Shown here in pieces: positions 52,970 through 63,969 of a stretch of DNA of 64,000 nt (position 1 is its first letter; the number at the start of each line of letters is the position of its first letter). Origin of the DNA: Tardiphaga robiniae (GTDB lineage: Bacteria > Pseudomonadota > Alphaproteobacteria > Rhizobiales > Xanthobacteraceae); assembly GCF_001618955.1 (NCBI RefSeq), contig NZ_LVYV01000012.1, forward strand, positions 517,575-581,574. Reading direction: 5' to 3'. The translations under genes were made by a program, and so were the position numbers. Below the pieces are notes generated by a model, which worked only from the letters and a program-made list of their open reading frames with translations, was not told the DNA's origin and did no database searches.

Positions 52970-53872
52970 TCAGGACCGCCGTGACCCGCTGCGTTCGACC
53001 AGCTTCACCATGACCTGCAGCGCATGGTTCGTCGGCGTCGGAATGCCGTGCTCGAGGCCCTTGCGGACAATGAAGCCGTTGAGGAAGTCGATCTCCGACG
53101 GCTTGCCGCGGGCGAGATCCTGCGATGTGGAGGACTGCTGAAGCGGCATGCTGGCGGCGAGGGCGAGCGTCTTATCCAAAAGGTCGGGCGGCAGCGACAC
53201 GCCGCAGGCGCGCGCCACCGCCAGGCACTCGGTAACGGCATTGGTGACGATATCAGGTACGCCCTGGACCTTGAACATCTCGCCATAGGCGATGCCAGCC
53301 ACGGCCGATAATGCATTATAGGCGCAGTTGTTGATGAGCTTGGACCACTGTACCGCGTCGATATTGTCGGCGACGGCGGTCGGCACGCTGGCGTCGCACA
53401 GCAGCTTCGCCAGCGCTTCGCTCTCGGACGAGGCGCCGATGATCAACTCGCCGCGGCCATTGTGCTTCACATGACCGGCGGCCGGCATCTCGGAGGCCAC
53501 ATAGACGGCTGCAGCGATCACCGGCTGGCTGAGGATGGCGCGCAGGCGCTGCGGGTTGTCGACGCCGTTCTGTAGGCTCAGCACGATGGAATTGGCCTTG
53601 AGCACAGGTTTGAGCGCGGCCGCTGAACTGTCCGTATCGCCGGACTTCACGGCGAACAGAACGAGGTCTGGCGGTGCGAGATCGGCGATCTGCGTCACTG
53701 CCTTCGCCGGAATGAAACCGTCGAACTCGGCGCTCTCGAACCGAAGGCCGCGTGCATTGATGGCATCGACATGGGTCTGGCGTCCGACCAATGTCACGTC
53801 ATGGCCGGCGCGCAGCAGCTTGGCGCCGTAGTAGCAGCCAACCGCGCCGGCACCGATGACTGCGATCCGCAC
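52970..53872 (-). CDS. panE: 2-dehydropantoate 2-reductase PanE family
   Basis: A 300-residue NADPH-dependent reductase. The N-terminal Rossmann motif is 'MRIAVIGAGAVGCYYGAKLLRAGHDVTLVGR' (GxGxxG, residues 7-12). The catalytic Lys is in 'AVQWSKLINNCAYNALSAVAG' (about residues 168-188), and Glu/Ser residues close the active site in 'KPSEIDFLNGFIVRKGLEHGIPTPTNHAL' (about 252-280). The usual role is ketopantoate to pantoate in CoA synthesis; related enzymes act on other 2-oxo acids. Start is GTG 53872, with GAGG upstream. It is ten bases downstream of an M16 gene and likely co-transcribed. Confidence 0.9.
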   Translation of the reverse strand: MRIAVIGAGAVGCYYGAKLLRAGHDVTLVGRQTHVDAINARGLRFESAEFDGFIPAKAVTQIADLAPPDLVLFAVKSGDTDSSAAALKPVLKANSIVLSLQNGVDNPQRLRAILSQPVIAAAVYVASEMPAAGHVKHNGRGELIIGASSESEALAKLLCDASVPTAVADNIDAVQWSKLINNCAYNALSAVAGIAYGEMFKVQGVPDIVTNAVTECLAVARACGVSLPPDLLDKTLALAASMPLQQSSTSQDLARGKPSEIDFLNGFIVRKGLEHGIPTPTNHALQVMVKLVERSGSRRS

Positions 53873-53881
53873 GTCGGCGCC

Positions 53882-55249
53882 TCAGTTTGCCTTAGGTGCC
53901 GGGGCCACCGGCGCTGCGGCTGCCTGCGGCGCGCGGCCGACGACGACGGTCAGCAGGCCATCCGCCCACAGCTTCTTGGCTGCAGCCTTGGCCTGATCCA
54001 GCGTCACCGCATCGACCACGGCATTGCGCTTCTCGATGTAATCGATCGGCAGCTTGTCGAGCTGGTATTGCAGCAGCGCGCCGGCGAGTTTCGACGACGT
54101 GTCGAGCGCCAGCATCTGCGAACCCTTGAGATAGGACTTCGCCTCGTCCAGCTCGCGCTGGGTCGGACCCTGCTCGGCCATGCGTTTCACTTCGCTGGTC
54201 ACGGTATCGACCGTCTCGGTGGCGCGGTCGGCGCGAGTCGCGGTGCTGCCGATATAGATGCCGGAATGCTGCATCCACAGCAGCGAGCCACTGACGGAAT
54301 AGACCAGGCCGCGCTTCTCGCGCACTTCGTGATACAGCCGCGACGACAGCGTGCCGCCGCCGAGGATGTGATTGACGATATAGGCAGCCATGAAGTTCGG
54401 GTCGTCGCGTTTGACGCCCGGGCTGCCGAAGGTAATGACCGTCTGCGGTACGTCCAGCGTCACGGATTCCTTCTGCGGCGGCTTGGCCGCTGTGACTTCC
54501 GGGATCGGCGTCAGTGTCGCTTTGGCGGGCAGGCTACCGAAGGTCTTGTCCAGCAATGTCGCGAGCGTCTCGGAATCGACATCGCCGACCACGGCAATCT
54601 TCAGCGTGTCCTTCGCGACGATGCGTTGCTTGTAGGCCTTGATGTCGTCGACATTGATGGTCGGCACGTCGGTCAGGCTGCCGTTGGACGGTCGGCTGTA
54701 GGGATGGTCGCCGAATGCCACCTGCAGAAACTTGCGCGTCGCCAGTGAATTCGGGTTCGAGGTTTCGCGGCGCAGGCCGGACATGATCTGCGCGCGGATG
54801 CGCTCGACATCGGGAGCGTCGAAGCGTGGCGACGTCAAAGCGAGGCGGGCGAGGTCGAACGCCTCGTCACGATGCTCTTTCAGCATGCGCAGCGAGCCAC
54901 GCAGGTAATCGCGCTGGGCGTTGAAGTTGAGCTCGATGGCGCGGCGTTCCATGCGATCGCGGAAGGTCGTGGAATCGAGATCGCCCGCGCCTTCGTCCAT
55001 CAGGCTGGCCACCATGTTGGCAGTGCCGGATTTATCCTTCGGATCCTGTGCCGCACCGCCACCGAACGCATATTCCATTGCGATCAGGGGAACGGTTGCA
55101 TCCTGCACGAACCAGGCTTCGATGCCGCCTGGCGTCACGAGCCGCTGCACCTTGGCTGCCGCGAAAGATGGCGTTACCGTCAGGGTGACAAGTGAGAAGG
55201 CGGTGGCGACGGCAATGCCGAGGCGGCCGGCGTTGAAGATGATGCTCAC
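53882..55249 (-). CDS. M16-family peptidase homolog without the HxxEH zinc site
   Basis: A 455-residue periplasmic protein of the M16 (insulinase/MPP-like) fold. A signal peptide is at residues 1-31 (ending in SFA-AA). The zinc motif HxxEH of the catalytic partner is absent: the equivalent part reads 'DKSGTANMVASLMDEGAGDL'. The C-terminal 'GGTLSSRLYHEVREKRGLVYSVSGSL' (about residues 295-320) holds the Arg/Tyr pair used by M16 partners. The upstream gene encodes the catalytic member; start GTG 55249 overlaps its stop (GTGA), so the two are coupled and probably form a heterodimer. Their target is unknown. Confidence 0.88.
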   Translation of the reverse strand: MSIIFNAGRLGIAVATAFSLVTLTVTPSFAAAKVQRLVTPGGIEAWFVQDATVPLIAMEYAFGGGAAQDPKDKSGTANMVASLMDEGAGDLDSTTFRDRMERRAIELNFNAQRDYLRGSLRMLKEHRDEAFDLARLALTSPRFDAPDVERIRAQIMSGLRRETSNPNSLATRKFLQVAFGDHPYSRPSNGSLTDVPTINVDDIKAYKQRIVAKDTLKIAVVGDVDSETLATLLDKTFGSLPAKATLTPIPEVTAAKPPQKESVTLDVPQTVITFGSPGVKRDDPNFMAAYIVNHILGGGTLSSRLYHEVREKRGLVYSVSGSLLWMQHSGIYIGSTATRADRATETVDTVTSEVKRMAEQGPTQRELDEAKSYLKGSQMLALDTSSKLAGALLQYQLDKLPIDYIEKRNAVVDAVTLDQAKAAAKKLWADGLLTVVVGRAPQAAAAPVAPAPKAN

Positions 55250-56643
55250 GACCGCTTCTCCTCGCGCTTCGGCGCAGATGTATCCTTGATCAGATAGCCG
55301 GTGACCGAGCGCTTCTTGTCGAGCCAGGTTTGTGCGGCTGCGCGCACCTGCTCAGCAGTGACCGCCTTGATGCGGTCGGGCCAGCTACGAATGTCCTCGA
55401 CGCTGAGGCCCGTGGTGAGTGCCGCGCCGTACCAGCGCGCCAGCGAGGCCTGGCTGTCCTGCGCATAGGTGGCTTCGGCGACGAGCTGCGTCTTGACGCG
55501 TTCCAGGTCGGCAGCCGGCACCGGGTTGGTTGCAAGGTCGGCGATCACCGTGTCGATGGTCTTTTCGATATCGGCAAATTCGGCACCCGGCTTCGGCGAG
55601 GCTGAAATCATGAACTGTGCGCTGTCGAGCGCCGTGCCCTGGTAGCTGGCACCGGCATTGATCGCGAGCTGTTTGTCGATGACGAGGGCGCGGTAGAGAT
55701 ATGAGTTCGCGCCGCCGCCGATCAACTGGCCGAGCACATCGAGCGCCTGGCTCTCGCCGGCCGCAGCGGTGGTTGCCGACGGCACCAGATAATAGCGGCG
55801 CAGGCTTGTCTGTTCGACACGCGGATCGGCCAGCGTCACCGTGCGCGGCGCGGCGGGCGTCGGCTCCTGTGGGCGCATGCGACGTTCGGGGATCGCCGGC
55901 TGTGCCGGGACCACGCCATAGGTGCGCTCCACCATCGGGCGAATCTCCTGCGGGTCGACATCGCCGGCGATGATCAGCGTCGCATTGTTGGGGGCGTAGA
56001 AGCGCTTGTAGAAGGCGAGCGCATCCTCGCGGTCGAGCTTCTCGATCTCCTGGTGCCAGCCAATGATCGGGCGGCCATAGGGATGGTTGAGATAGAGCGC
56101 GGCCATGATCTGCTCCGACAGCCGGGCATCCGGGCTGTTGGCGACGCGCATGTTGTATTCCTCCAGCACGACGTCGCGCTCGGGCAGCACGTTCTCGTCC
56201 TTCAGCACCAGGCCGGTCATGCGATCGGCCTCGAATTCCATCATCTTGCCGAGCTGATCCTTGCTGATGCGCTGGTAATAGCCGGTATAGTCGGTCGAGG
56301 TGAAAGCGTTCTCCTCGCCGCCGACGCGCTGCACGGTCTGCGAGAATTCACCGACCGGATGTTTCGCGGTACCCTTGAACATCAGATGTTCGAGGAAATG
56401 CGCGAGGCCGGATTTGCCAGGCGTCTCGTCGGCGGAGCCGACCTTGTACCAGATCATCTGCGTCACGACGGGCGTGCGGTGATCCTCGATCACCACGACC
56501 TGCATGCCGTTATCGAGCTTGAACGTGGTTGGCGGCTTTGCCGTCACCGTCTGTGCGCGGGCGCCCGATATGGTGAGGGCGGGAGCCAGCAGCAAAGCGA
56601 CGACTGCGACGGATCGTACGGCAAGTCGGAATGAAGAGGTCAT
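55246..56643 (-). CDS. M16-family zinc metallopeptidase, catalytic subunit
   Basis: A 465-residue predicted periplasmic peptidase of the M16 family. Residues 1-32 form a signal peptide (ending in GARA-QT). The inverted zinc motif is 'GLAHFLEHLMFKGT' (HxxEH, about residues 78-82), and a second Glu needed for zinc lies about 75 residues on in 'EEYNMRVANSPDARLSEQ'. It is followed by the non-catalytic partner at 53882, so a PqqL-like or processing-peptidase-like heterodimer is expected. ATG 56643 is used; the frame runs to 56703 without a signal. Confidence 0.9.
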   Translation of the reverse strand: MTSSFRLAVRSVAVVALLLAPALTISGARAQTVTAKPPTTFKLDNGMQVVVIEDHRTPVVTQMIWYKVGSADETPGKSGLAHFLEHLMFKGTAKHPVGEFSQTVQRVGGEENAFTSTDYTGYYQRISKDQLGKMMEFEADRMTGLVLKDENVLPERDVVLEEYNMRVANSPDARLSEQIMAALYLNHPYGRPIIGWHQEIEKLDREDALAFYKRFYAPNNATLIIAGDVDPQEIRPMVERTYGVVPAQPAIPERRMRPQEPTPAAPRTVTLADPRVEQTSLRRYYLVPSATTAAAGESQALDVLGQLIGGGANSYLYRALVIDKQLAINAGASYQGTALDSAQFMISASPKPGAEFADIEKTIDTVIADLATNPVPAADLERVKTQLVAEATYAQDSQASLARWYGAALTTGLSVEDIRSWPDRIKAVTAEQVRAAAQTWLDKKRSVTGYLIKDTSAPKREEKRS

Positions 56644-56772
56644 GGCGGGGCTAGGAGCTCCAAAGCATGGGGAAAGGCGTGACCAAGCCATCGCGCGGGA
56701 CACATCCGCGCGTGCAGGCTGATCGCAGTGAAAGGACGTCTTTGGAATGGCAGCGCAAAGGGAGCGCTGCGA

Positions 56773-57486
56773 TCAGAACTTACCCGTCATCGGGTTCAGG
56801 TTGTAATCGTTCTTCATGGTTTCCTTCGGCCCGGTGCCATAGGCATAACCTGAGGCAGGCGTCTGGTAACCGGCAGGCGGCTGGGTCAGCGACTCGCGTG
56901 TCGGCTCGCCCTTGAACTCGGCGGTCTCACCCTTGTTGCTGCCGAACATGTTCTTGAACAGGCCACCCTCATAGCCGAGCTGCTTCGGGCTCAGCACGAT
57001 GTTCTTGTTCGGATCGCCTGGTGAGGAATTGTCCACGGCGGACGAGGCGCCACGTGCGCGCTTCGGCGCCATCTCGCGCGGGGTTAACGGACGCGCGGCT
57101 TCCAGGACTTCTTCGGGGCGTCCGGTCTTGGACGCAGCGGCAGCCGCACGGCGTTGCTGCACGTCCGGATCTTTCGGCCAGTTTGCAACGGGAGCAGGGC
57201 CCCTAGCATCCGGCGGCGGCAGGTCGATCCGCGGCGGGACCACCAGCGGCGAGCGCTCGCGGTAGTCGATGCCGGTGTTTTCCATGTTGGTGCCACCGAG
57301 GCCAGTCATGATCTGCTTGATCACTTTCTGTTCGACGGTGGAGTCATCGTCATCGTCATCGGCCGCGCGTACAGCGCCTGCCGACATCACGAGACCAACG
57401 CTAAGGGCAACGGCGGTGAGGCGCAGGGCGCGCATCCAGGCGCCCGATGAAGTGTGCAGAGCCCAACCGGTTTCGGTCTCGCGCAT
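56773..57486 (-). CDS. Secreted protein of unknown function with Asp-rich mature N-terminus
   Basis: A 237-residue protein. After a short lead (MRETETGWALHTSSG) comes a hydrophobic segment 'MRALRLTAVALSVGLVMSAGAVRA' with a signal-peptidase-like end, then 'ADDDDDDSTVEQKVIKQIMTGLGG'. The rest is polar, Pro-rich and helical, with 'GNTNMENTGIDYRERSPLVVPP'-type sequence conserved in related bacteria as I recall, but no domain name can be given. AGGA upstream favours ATG 57486; ATG 57495 is possible. It lies between lspA and the M16 genes in the same strand. A perfect 10-bp inverted repeat (56719-56728 with 56767-56776) at its stop codon may end the transcript. Confidence 0.6.
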   Translation of the reverse strand: MRETETGWALHTSSGAWMRALRLTAVALSVGLVMSAGAVRAADDDDDDSTVEQKVIKQIMTGLGGTNMENTGIDYRERSPLVVPPRIDLPPPDARGPAPVANWPKDPDVQQRRAAAAASKTGRPEEVLEAARPLTPREMAPKRARGASSAVDNSSPGDPNKNIVLSPKQLGYEGGLFKNMFGSNKGETAEFKGEPTRESLTQPPAGYQTPASGYAYGTGPKETMKNDYNLNPMTGKF

Positions 57487-57586
57487 CGTGTTCATCCTGT
57501 TCAAATATCTGGCGGATCGGCAAGAATCCGAAGAATCCTGGTGCGGTTCCGCTGGTATCGCCCTTGGCCTTGCGTATCGGCTGGGA

Positions 57587-58080
57587 TCAGGGCGCTTTTG
57601 CGGCGGGTACCGTGAAGAAAGAGTCATACAGCAGGGCCGCTACACCGGCAACAATGGCGACATCGGCAAGGTTAAACACGTACCAGTTGTAGGTCTTGCC
57701 GGCGATTTCGACATGTAGGAGGGCGAAATCGACCACCGCGCCATAGACGAACCGGTCGATGGCATTGCCGATCGCGCCCCCGATGATCAGTCCCAGCCCG
57801 ATCGTGGCCAGTCTGGTCTCCGATTTCGCCATCCAGATGGCCAGCGCCACCACCGCGATGGCTTTGATAGCCACCAGCACGACCTGACCGGTGGGGCCGG
57901 AATCGGAAAACCAGCCGTAGCTGATGCCGGTATTCCAGGCCAGGACGAGATCGAAGAACGGCGTGATCCTGACCAGGCCGCGATGGCCGAGATCGAAGGC
58001 ATAGAGCAGCCACAGCTTCGTCGCCTGATCGAGGATCAGGATGACGATGGCTGCGATCAGCCCGGAGCGGACGGCTGGTT

Positions 58081-58084
<4 letters not shown>
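57587..58084 (-). CDS. lspA: Lipoprotein signal peptidase LspA (signal peptidase II)
   Basis: A 165-residue membrane aspartyl peptidase that cleaves lipoprotein signal peptides. Four hydrophobic segments are visible, and the two catalytic Asp are in 'GNAIDRF' (about residue 115) and '[10 protein letters not shown]' (about 124). Translation starts at TTG 58084, overlapping the ileS stop (TTGA), which is the classical ileS-lspA coupling; longer frames lie within ileS. It would process lipoproteins such as that encoded at 12780. The length is normal. Confidence 0.96.
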
Positions 58085-61113
<3,029 letters not shown>

Positions 61114-61292
61114 AATGGCTCTGGCTTGCTCGAATGGCGCTGAAACGCGTGAAAACGCGATGAAACTGGACGGTCCCGGTCTTGCGCCGAGCGAAGCTCA
61201 GGCGGAAGCCGGGCCGATAATGCTTATGATGGGGCGCCGTGCAGACATCCGGCACTCAATAGCAGCCGGGGAGACGATCGCAAAGGGTCGGA

Positions 61293-61829
61293 TTAGCCCC
61301 GTTTGCCAATCACCCGGGCCGGATTGCCTGCCACGGTGGCGCCGTCCGGGACGTCCCGGGTCACGACACTGCCGGCCCCGATCACGGCGCCGTCACCGAT
61401 GGTGACACCGGGCACGATAATAGCCCCGCCGCCGATCCAGACATCGGCGCCGATTTTGACCGGCCGGCCGAATTCCAGTCCGCTGCGGCGGGTCTCGGCG
61501 TCGCGGGGATGGTCGGCGGCGTAGATCTGCACGGCCGGGCCGATTTGCGTCCGGTCGCCGATGGAGACCGCGACGATATCCAGGATCACGCAATTGAAAT
61601 TCAGGAAAACGTTGTCGCCGAGATGGATGTTATAGCCGTAGTCGCAGAAGAACGGCGGTCGGATCACGCAGTCGGCGCCGACTCTACCGAAATGCTCGGC
61701 GAGCAGTGTCCGTCGTTCGGCGACAGGCCGGTCCAGCTGCGCGTTGTATTTCGCGAGCCAGGCCTTGTTGGCCTTCTCGTCAGCGACCAGTTCGGGGCTG
61801 CCGGGGCGATAGAGTTCGCCGGCGAGCAT
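61293..61829 (-). CDS. Maltose/galactoside O-acetyltransferase family protein (Maa/NodL-like)
   Basis: A 178-residue left-handed beta-helix acetyltransferase. The N-terminal 'MLAGELYRPGSPELVADEKANKAWLAKYNAQLDRP' is the Maa domain, and the C-terminal hexapeptide repeats ('IGDRTQIGPAVQIY', 'IGGGAIIVPGVTIGDGAVIGAGSVVTRDVP') form the catalytic helix with 'AADHPRDAETR' holding the His. NodL and LacA are close relatives; substrate is a sugar or sugar-nucleotide. An in-frame CTG at 61853 overlaps the ribF stop and would add the common start 'xTRTEKQK'; ATG 61829 is reported as a conservative start. It lies between ribF and ileS. Confidence 0.88.
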   Translation of the reverse strand: MLAGELYRPGSPELVADEKANKAWLAKYNAQLDRPVAERRTLLAEHFGRVGADCVIRPPFFCDYGYNIHLGDNVFLNFNCVILDIVAVSIGDRTQIGPAVQIYAADHPRDAETRRSGLEFGRPVKIGADVWIGGGAIIVPGVTIGDGAVIGAGSVVTRDVPDGATVAGNPARVIGKRG

Positions 61830-61849
61830 TTTCTGCTTTTCGGTCCTGG

Positions 61850-62821
61850 TCAGTCGATGTCTCCCAGTTTCGGAAACGCATCCGGCGCAGCCGCCAGCGC
61901 GGCCCGCGCTTTGGCGCTGTCGTCGTCCATCTGGCGGATCAGGGGTTCGATGCCCTCGAATTTCAGTTCATCGCGGATGAAGGCAATGAAGGCGACGTCC
62001 AGTGCCTGGCCGTAAAGGTCGCCCTTGAAGTCGAACAGGAAGACTTCGAGCAAAGGCGCGCCGTTATCGAACGTCGGGCGCCGGCCAAAGGATGCAACGC
62101 CGTCGAAGCGCTCGTTTCCGCGGCCGACCCGCACGGCGTAGATGCCGTGCTTGAGGCCGCAATTGTTATTCAGGCGGATATTGGCGGTGGGATAGCCAAG
62201 GTCGCGGCCGAGCTTCTTGCCATGGATCACTTCGCCGGTGATGAACCACGGCCCGTTCAGCATCTCCGTGGCCTCGGTCACCTGGCCCTCAGCCAAGGCC
62301 ATGCGGATGGCCGTCGAAGACACCGGGCGCTCATCGATATCGACATGCGGCTGGATGTCGACTTCGATGCCGAGGCGTGGCGCTTCGTTGGCCAGCAGGC
62401 TGGGCGAACCGACGCGGCCTTTGCCGAAATGAAAGTCGTAGCCCACGGCGATGCCGCTGATGCCGAGACGCTCAATGAGATCGTGGTGAATGAAGTCTTG
62501 CGCCGTGGTACTGGCGCGTCCCTTGTCGAAGGTCATGACGACGGCGCCGGCGAGGCCGGTTCCTGCCAGCAGGCGCAGCTTGGCGGCTTCGTCAGAGAGC
62601 CGGAACTGCGGCGTGTTCGGGCTGAAGAAACTGCGCGGATGCGGCTCGAAGGTCACCGCCAAAGCGCTTGTTTTATGCAGTTCCGCCATGCGTAACGCAG
62701 CACCGATGACGGCGCGGTGGCCGAGATGGACGCCGTCGAAATTACCCATTGCCACGACGCATCCACGCGGGATGGCATTGGCAGGCGTTGTGTCGCGGAT
62801 CACGCTGAAAGCAGTCGTCAT
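61850..62821 (-). CDS. ribF: Bifunctional riboflavin kinase/FAD synthetase RibF
   Basis: A 323-residue enzyme that makes FMN and FAD. The N-terminal nucleotidyltransferase has 'MGNFDGVHLGHRAVIGAAL' (about residues 26-44, with the GxHxGH) and 'GYDFHFGKGR' (about 128). The C-terminal flavokinase has 'GRDLGYPTANIRL' (about 205-217) and 'GVASFGRRPTFDNGAPLLEVFLFDF' (about 245-270). It heads the block ribF, acetyltransferase, ileS, lspA, an arrangement like the widespread ribF-ileS-lspA order but with an inserted acetyltransferase. No FMN riboswitch is evident upstream. Confidence 0.95.
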   Translation of the reverse strand: MTTAFSVIRDTTPANAIPRGCVVAMGNFDGVHLGHRAVIGAALRMAELHKTSALAVTFEPHPRSFFSPNTPQFRLSDEAAKLRLLAGTGLAGAVVMTFDKGRASTTAQDFIHHDLIERLGISGIAVGYDFHFGKGRVGSPSLLANEAPRLGIEVDIQPHVDIDERPVSSTAIRMALAEGQVTEATEMLNGPWFITGEVIHGKKLGRDLGYPTANIRLNNNCGLKHGIYAVRVGRGNERFDGVASFGRRPTFDNGAPLLEVFLFDFKGDLYGQALDVAFIAFIRDELKFEGIEPLIRQMDDDSAKARAALAAAPDAFPKLGDID

Positions 62822-63081
62822 GATTGGATTCGTTGGTGGTTTTGGCGGGTGAGGGACCGTGGCGCGCCCACCACGTCGAAGTCAAGCGAAGGTAAAATCG
62901 GCTTTCTTCTCGAATTTGACGAATTTCGCGCCATGGGGCGGTTAACTGGAAATTTAACCCACCCTGCTAATTCTTGCCCCAAGCCGCGGACAGCAATACT
63001 CGCCAATCCCGGTTGGAACGGTTTGCCTGACGGCAAATATCATTTTTTGCATTTGCGTATCGTGCCTCAGGGGGAATGAAG

Positions 63082-63477
63082 ATGGCGGTTGATTTGTCGA
63101 TGACGGTGCTGGTGGTGGACGATTACAACACCATGATCCGCATCATTCGCAATCTTCTGAAGCAGCTTGGTTTCGAACACATCGACGATGCCAGCGATGG
63201 CTCGGCGGCGCTGGAAAAGATGCGCACCAAGAAGTATGGCCTGGTGATTTCCGACTGGAATATGGAGCCGATGACGGGCTACGACCTGCTCAAGGAAGTC
63301 CGTGCCGATCCCAACCTGTCGCAGACACCTTTCATCATGATCACGGCAGAATCCAAGACCGAGAACGTGATTGCCGCCAAGAAGGCCGGCGTGAACAATT
63401 ACATCGTCAAGCCGTTCAACGCGGCGACGCTGAAGACCAAGATCGAAGCCGTGTTCCCGGACACCGTGCCGGCGTAA
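63082..63477 (+). CDS. cheY: Chemotaxis response regulator CheY
   Basis: A 131-residue single-domain receiver that, when phosphorylated, switches flagellar rotation. Acidic pocket 'VLVVDDYNTMIRII' (Asp pair about residues 12-13), phospho-acceptor Asp in 'LVISDWNMEPMTGYDLL' (about 57), conserved Thr in 'MITAES' (about 87) and Lys in 'YIVKPFN' (about 109) are all present. The 'SDWNMEPMTG' pattern is the classical CheY form. ATG 63082 is chosen because GGGGGA is seven bases upstream; ATG 63076 is too close. A strong terminator follows. It is not beside other che genes; cheZ is 48 kb to the left. Confidence 0.93.
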   Translation: MAVDLSMTVLVVDDYNTMIRIIRNLLKQLGFEHIDDASDGSAALEKMRTKKYGLVISDWNMEPMTGYDLLKEVRADPNLSQTPFIMITAESKTENVIAAKKAGVNNYIVKPFNAATLKTKIEAVFPDTVPA

Positions 63478-63515
63478 GCCGACGAACTTCTTTCGTCAGA
63501 GCTTTTGAGTTTCGC

Positions 63516-63543
63516 AATGCCCGGCCTCGTGCCGGGCATTTTT
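63516..63543 (+). terminator. Intrinsic terminator of cheY
   Basis: A perfect 10-bp stem (63516-63525 with 63531-63540) with a CTCGT loop continues into TTT. It begins 39 bases after the cheY stop. A smaller GACGAA/TTCGTC hairpin precedes it at 63481-63497. Confidence 0.85.
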
Positions 63544-63558
63544 CGTTTCGGCTCGTCC

Positions 63559-63611
63559 CTGTCATTTCGGGTTCGCGTCCGGCAAGTGCCGGCCGCGCCC
63601 CGGAATGACAG
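63559..63611. repeat. Bradyrhizobium-type extragenic palindrome
   Basis: Arms CTGTCATTTCGGG (63559-63571) and CCCGGAATGACAG (63599-63611) pair with one G-T, and an inner CCGGCA/TGCCGG hairpin sits between. Sequences with the 'tgtcattccgggg...cccggaatgacag' form are abundant in Bradyrhizobium genomes. It lies between the cheY terminator and the RNA promoter. Confidence 0.85.
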
Positions 63612-63645
63612 CGTGGGCGGCCCAAACATTTTTTCCTATCCTCCG

Positions 63646-63673
63646 TTGACAACATCTTCATAAGGTTTATATT
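63646..63673 (+). promoter_or_regulatory. Sigma-70-like promoter of the candidate RNA
   Basis: A perfect -35 TTGACA (63646-63651) and a TATATT -10 (63668-63673) are separated by 16 bases. An A/T-rich stretch just upstream (63624-63638) may act as an UP element. The predicted start is near 63680. No coding gene with a good ribosome-binding site follows at once. Confidence 0.7.
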
Positions 63674-63679
63674 CCCCTT

Positions 63680-63950
63680 CGTCCTGCCCCACCGAGAGGG
63701 GCGATCGCGATCGTCACGTTCGCGGGGTGGGATGCGGTGGACGCCGGAGATGCGGCGTCACGCGGTTCATGGGTGACGGCTGTCTTCGGGCAGGCCGGAT
63801 CGTCTGTGGTCAGGATACCACTGGGACAGGCGGCACGGTTTGCCTTCGGGTGGCAAAAACCTGCAGATCACGCGACGGACGACCAGGTCAAAACGCGTTC
63901 GGCTTACTCGCTTGAGGCACCCTGTCCCTTCGCCTTGGGACTGTAATTTT
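63680..63950 (+). ncRNA. Candidate structured RNA, about 270 nt
   Basis: Downstream of the promoter at 63646 is about 270 bases without a convincing gene but with many hairpins: 63740-63759 (GACGCC/GGCGTC), 63777-63797 with a TTCG tetraloop, 63806-63821 (GTGGT/ACCAC), 63839-63857 (TTTGCC/GGCAAA), and a terminal GTCCC/GGGAC hairpin (63924-63941) followed by TGTAATTTT. The 'gagaggggcgatcgcgatcgtcacg...gggatgcggtggacgc' style recalls a sequence repeated widely in Bradyrhizobiaceae, from memory and unverified. A short ORF at 63737-63946 overlaps it but has no family resemblance. It may be a small regulatory RNA or a multi-copy element. Confidence 0.45.
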
Positions 63951-63969
63951 GGTGATCGGATCGTTCGCC

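Noticed and set aside
61114..61292. Search for a tRNA or T-box-like leader next to ileS
   Set aside because: No cloverleaf, no T-box sequence, and T-boxes are not expected in this group.
63020..63070. Possible sigma-54 promoter upstream of cheY (TTGGAACGGTTTGCC)
   Set aside because: The spacing between the GG and GC elements is too short for a -24/-12 promoter.
63737..63946. Short ORF (69 codons) within the candidate RNA
   Set aside because: No ribosome-binding site or family resemblance; hairpins dominate. It cannot be fully excluded.
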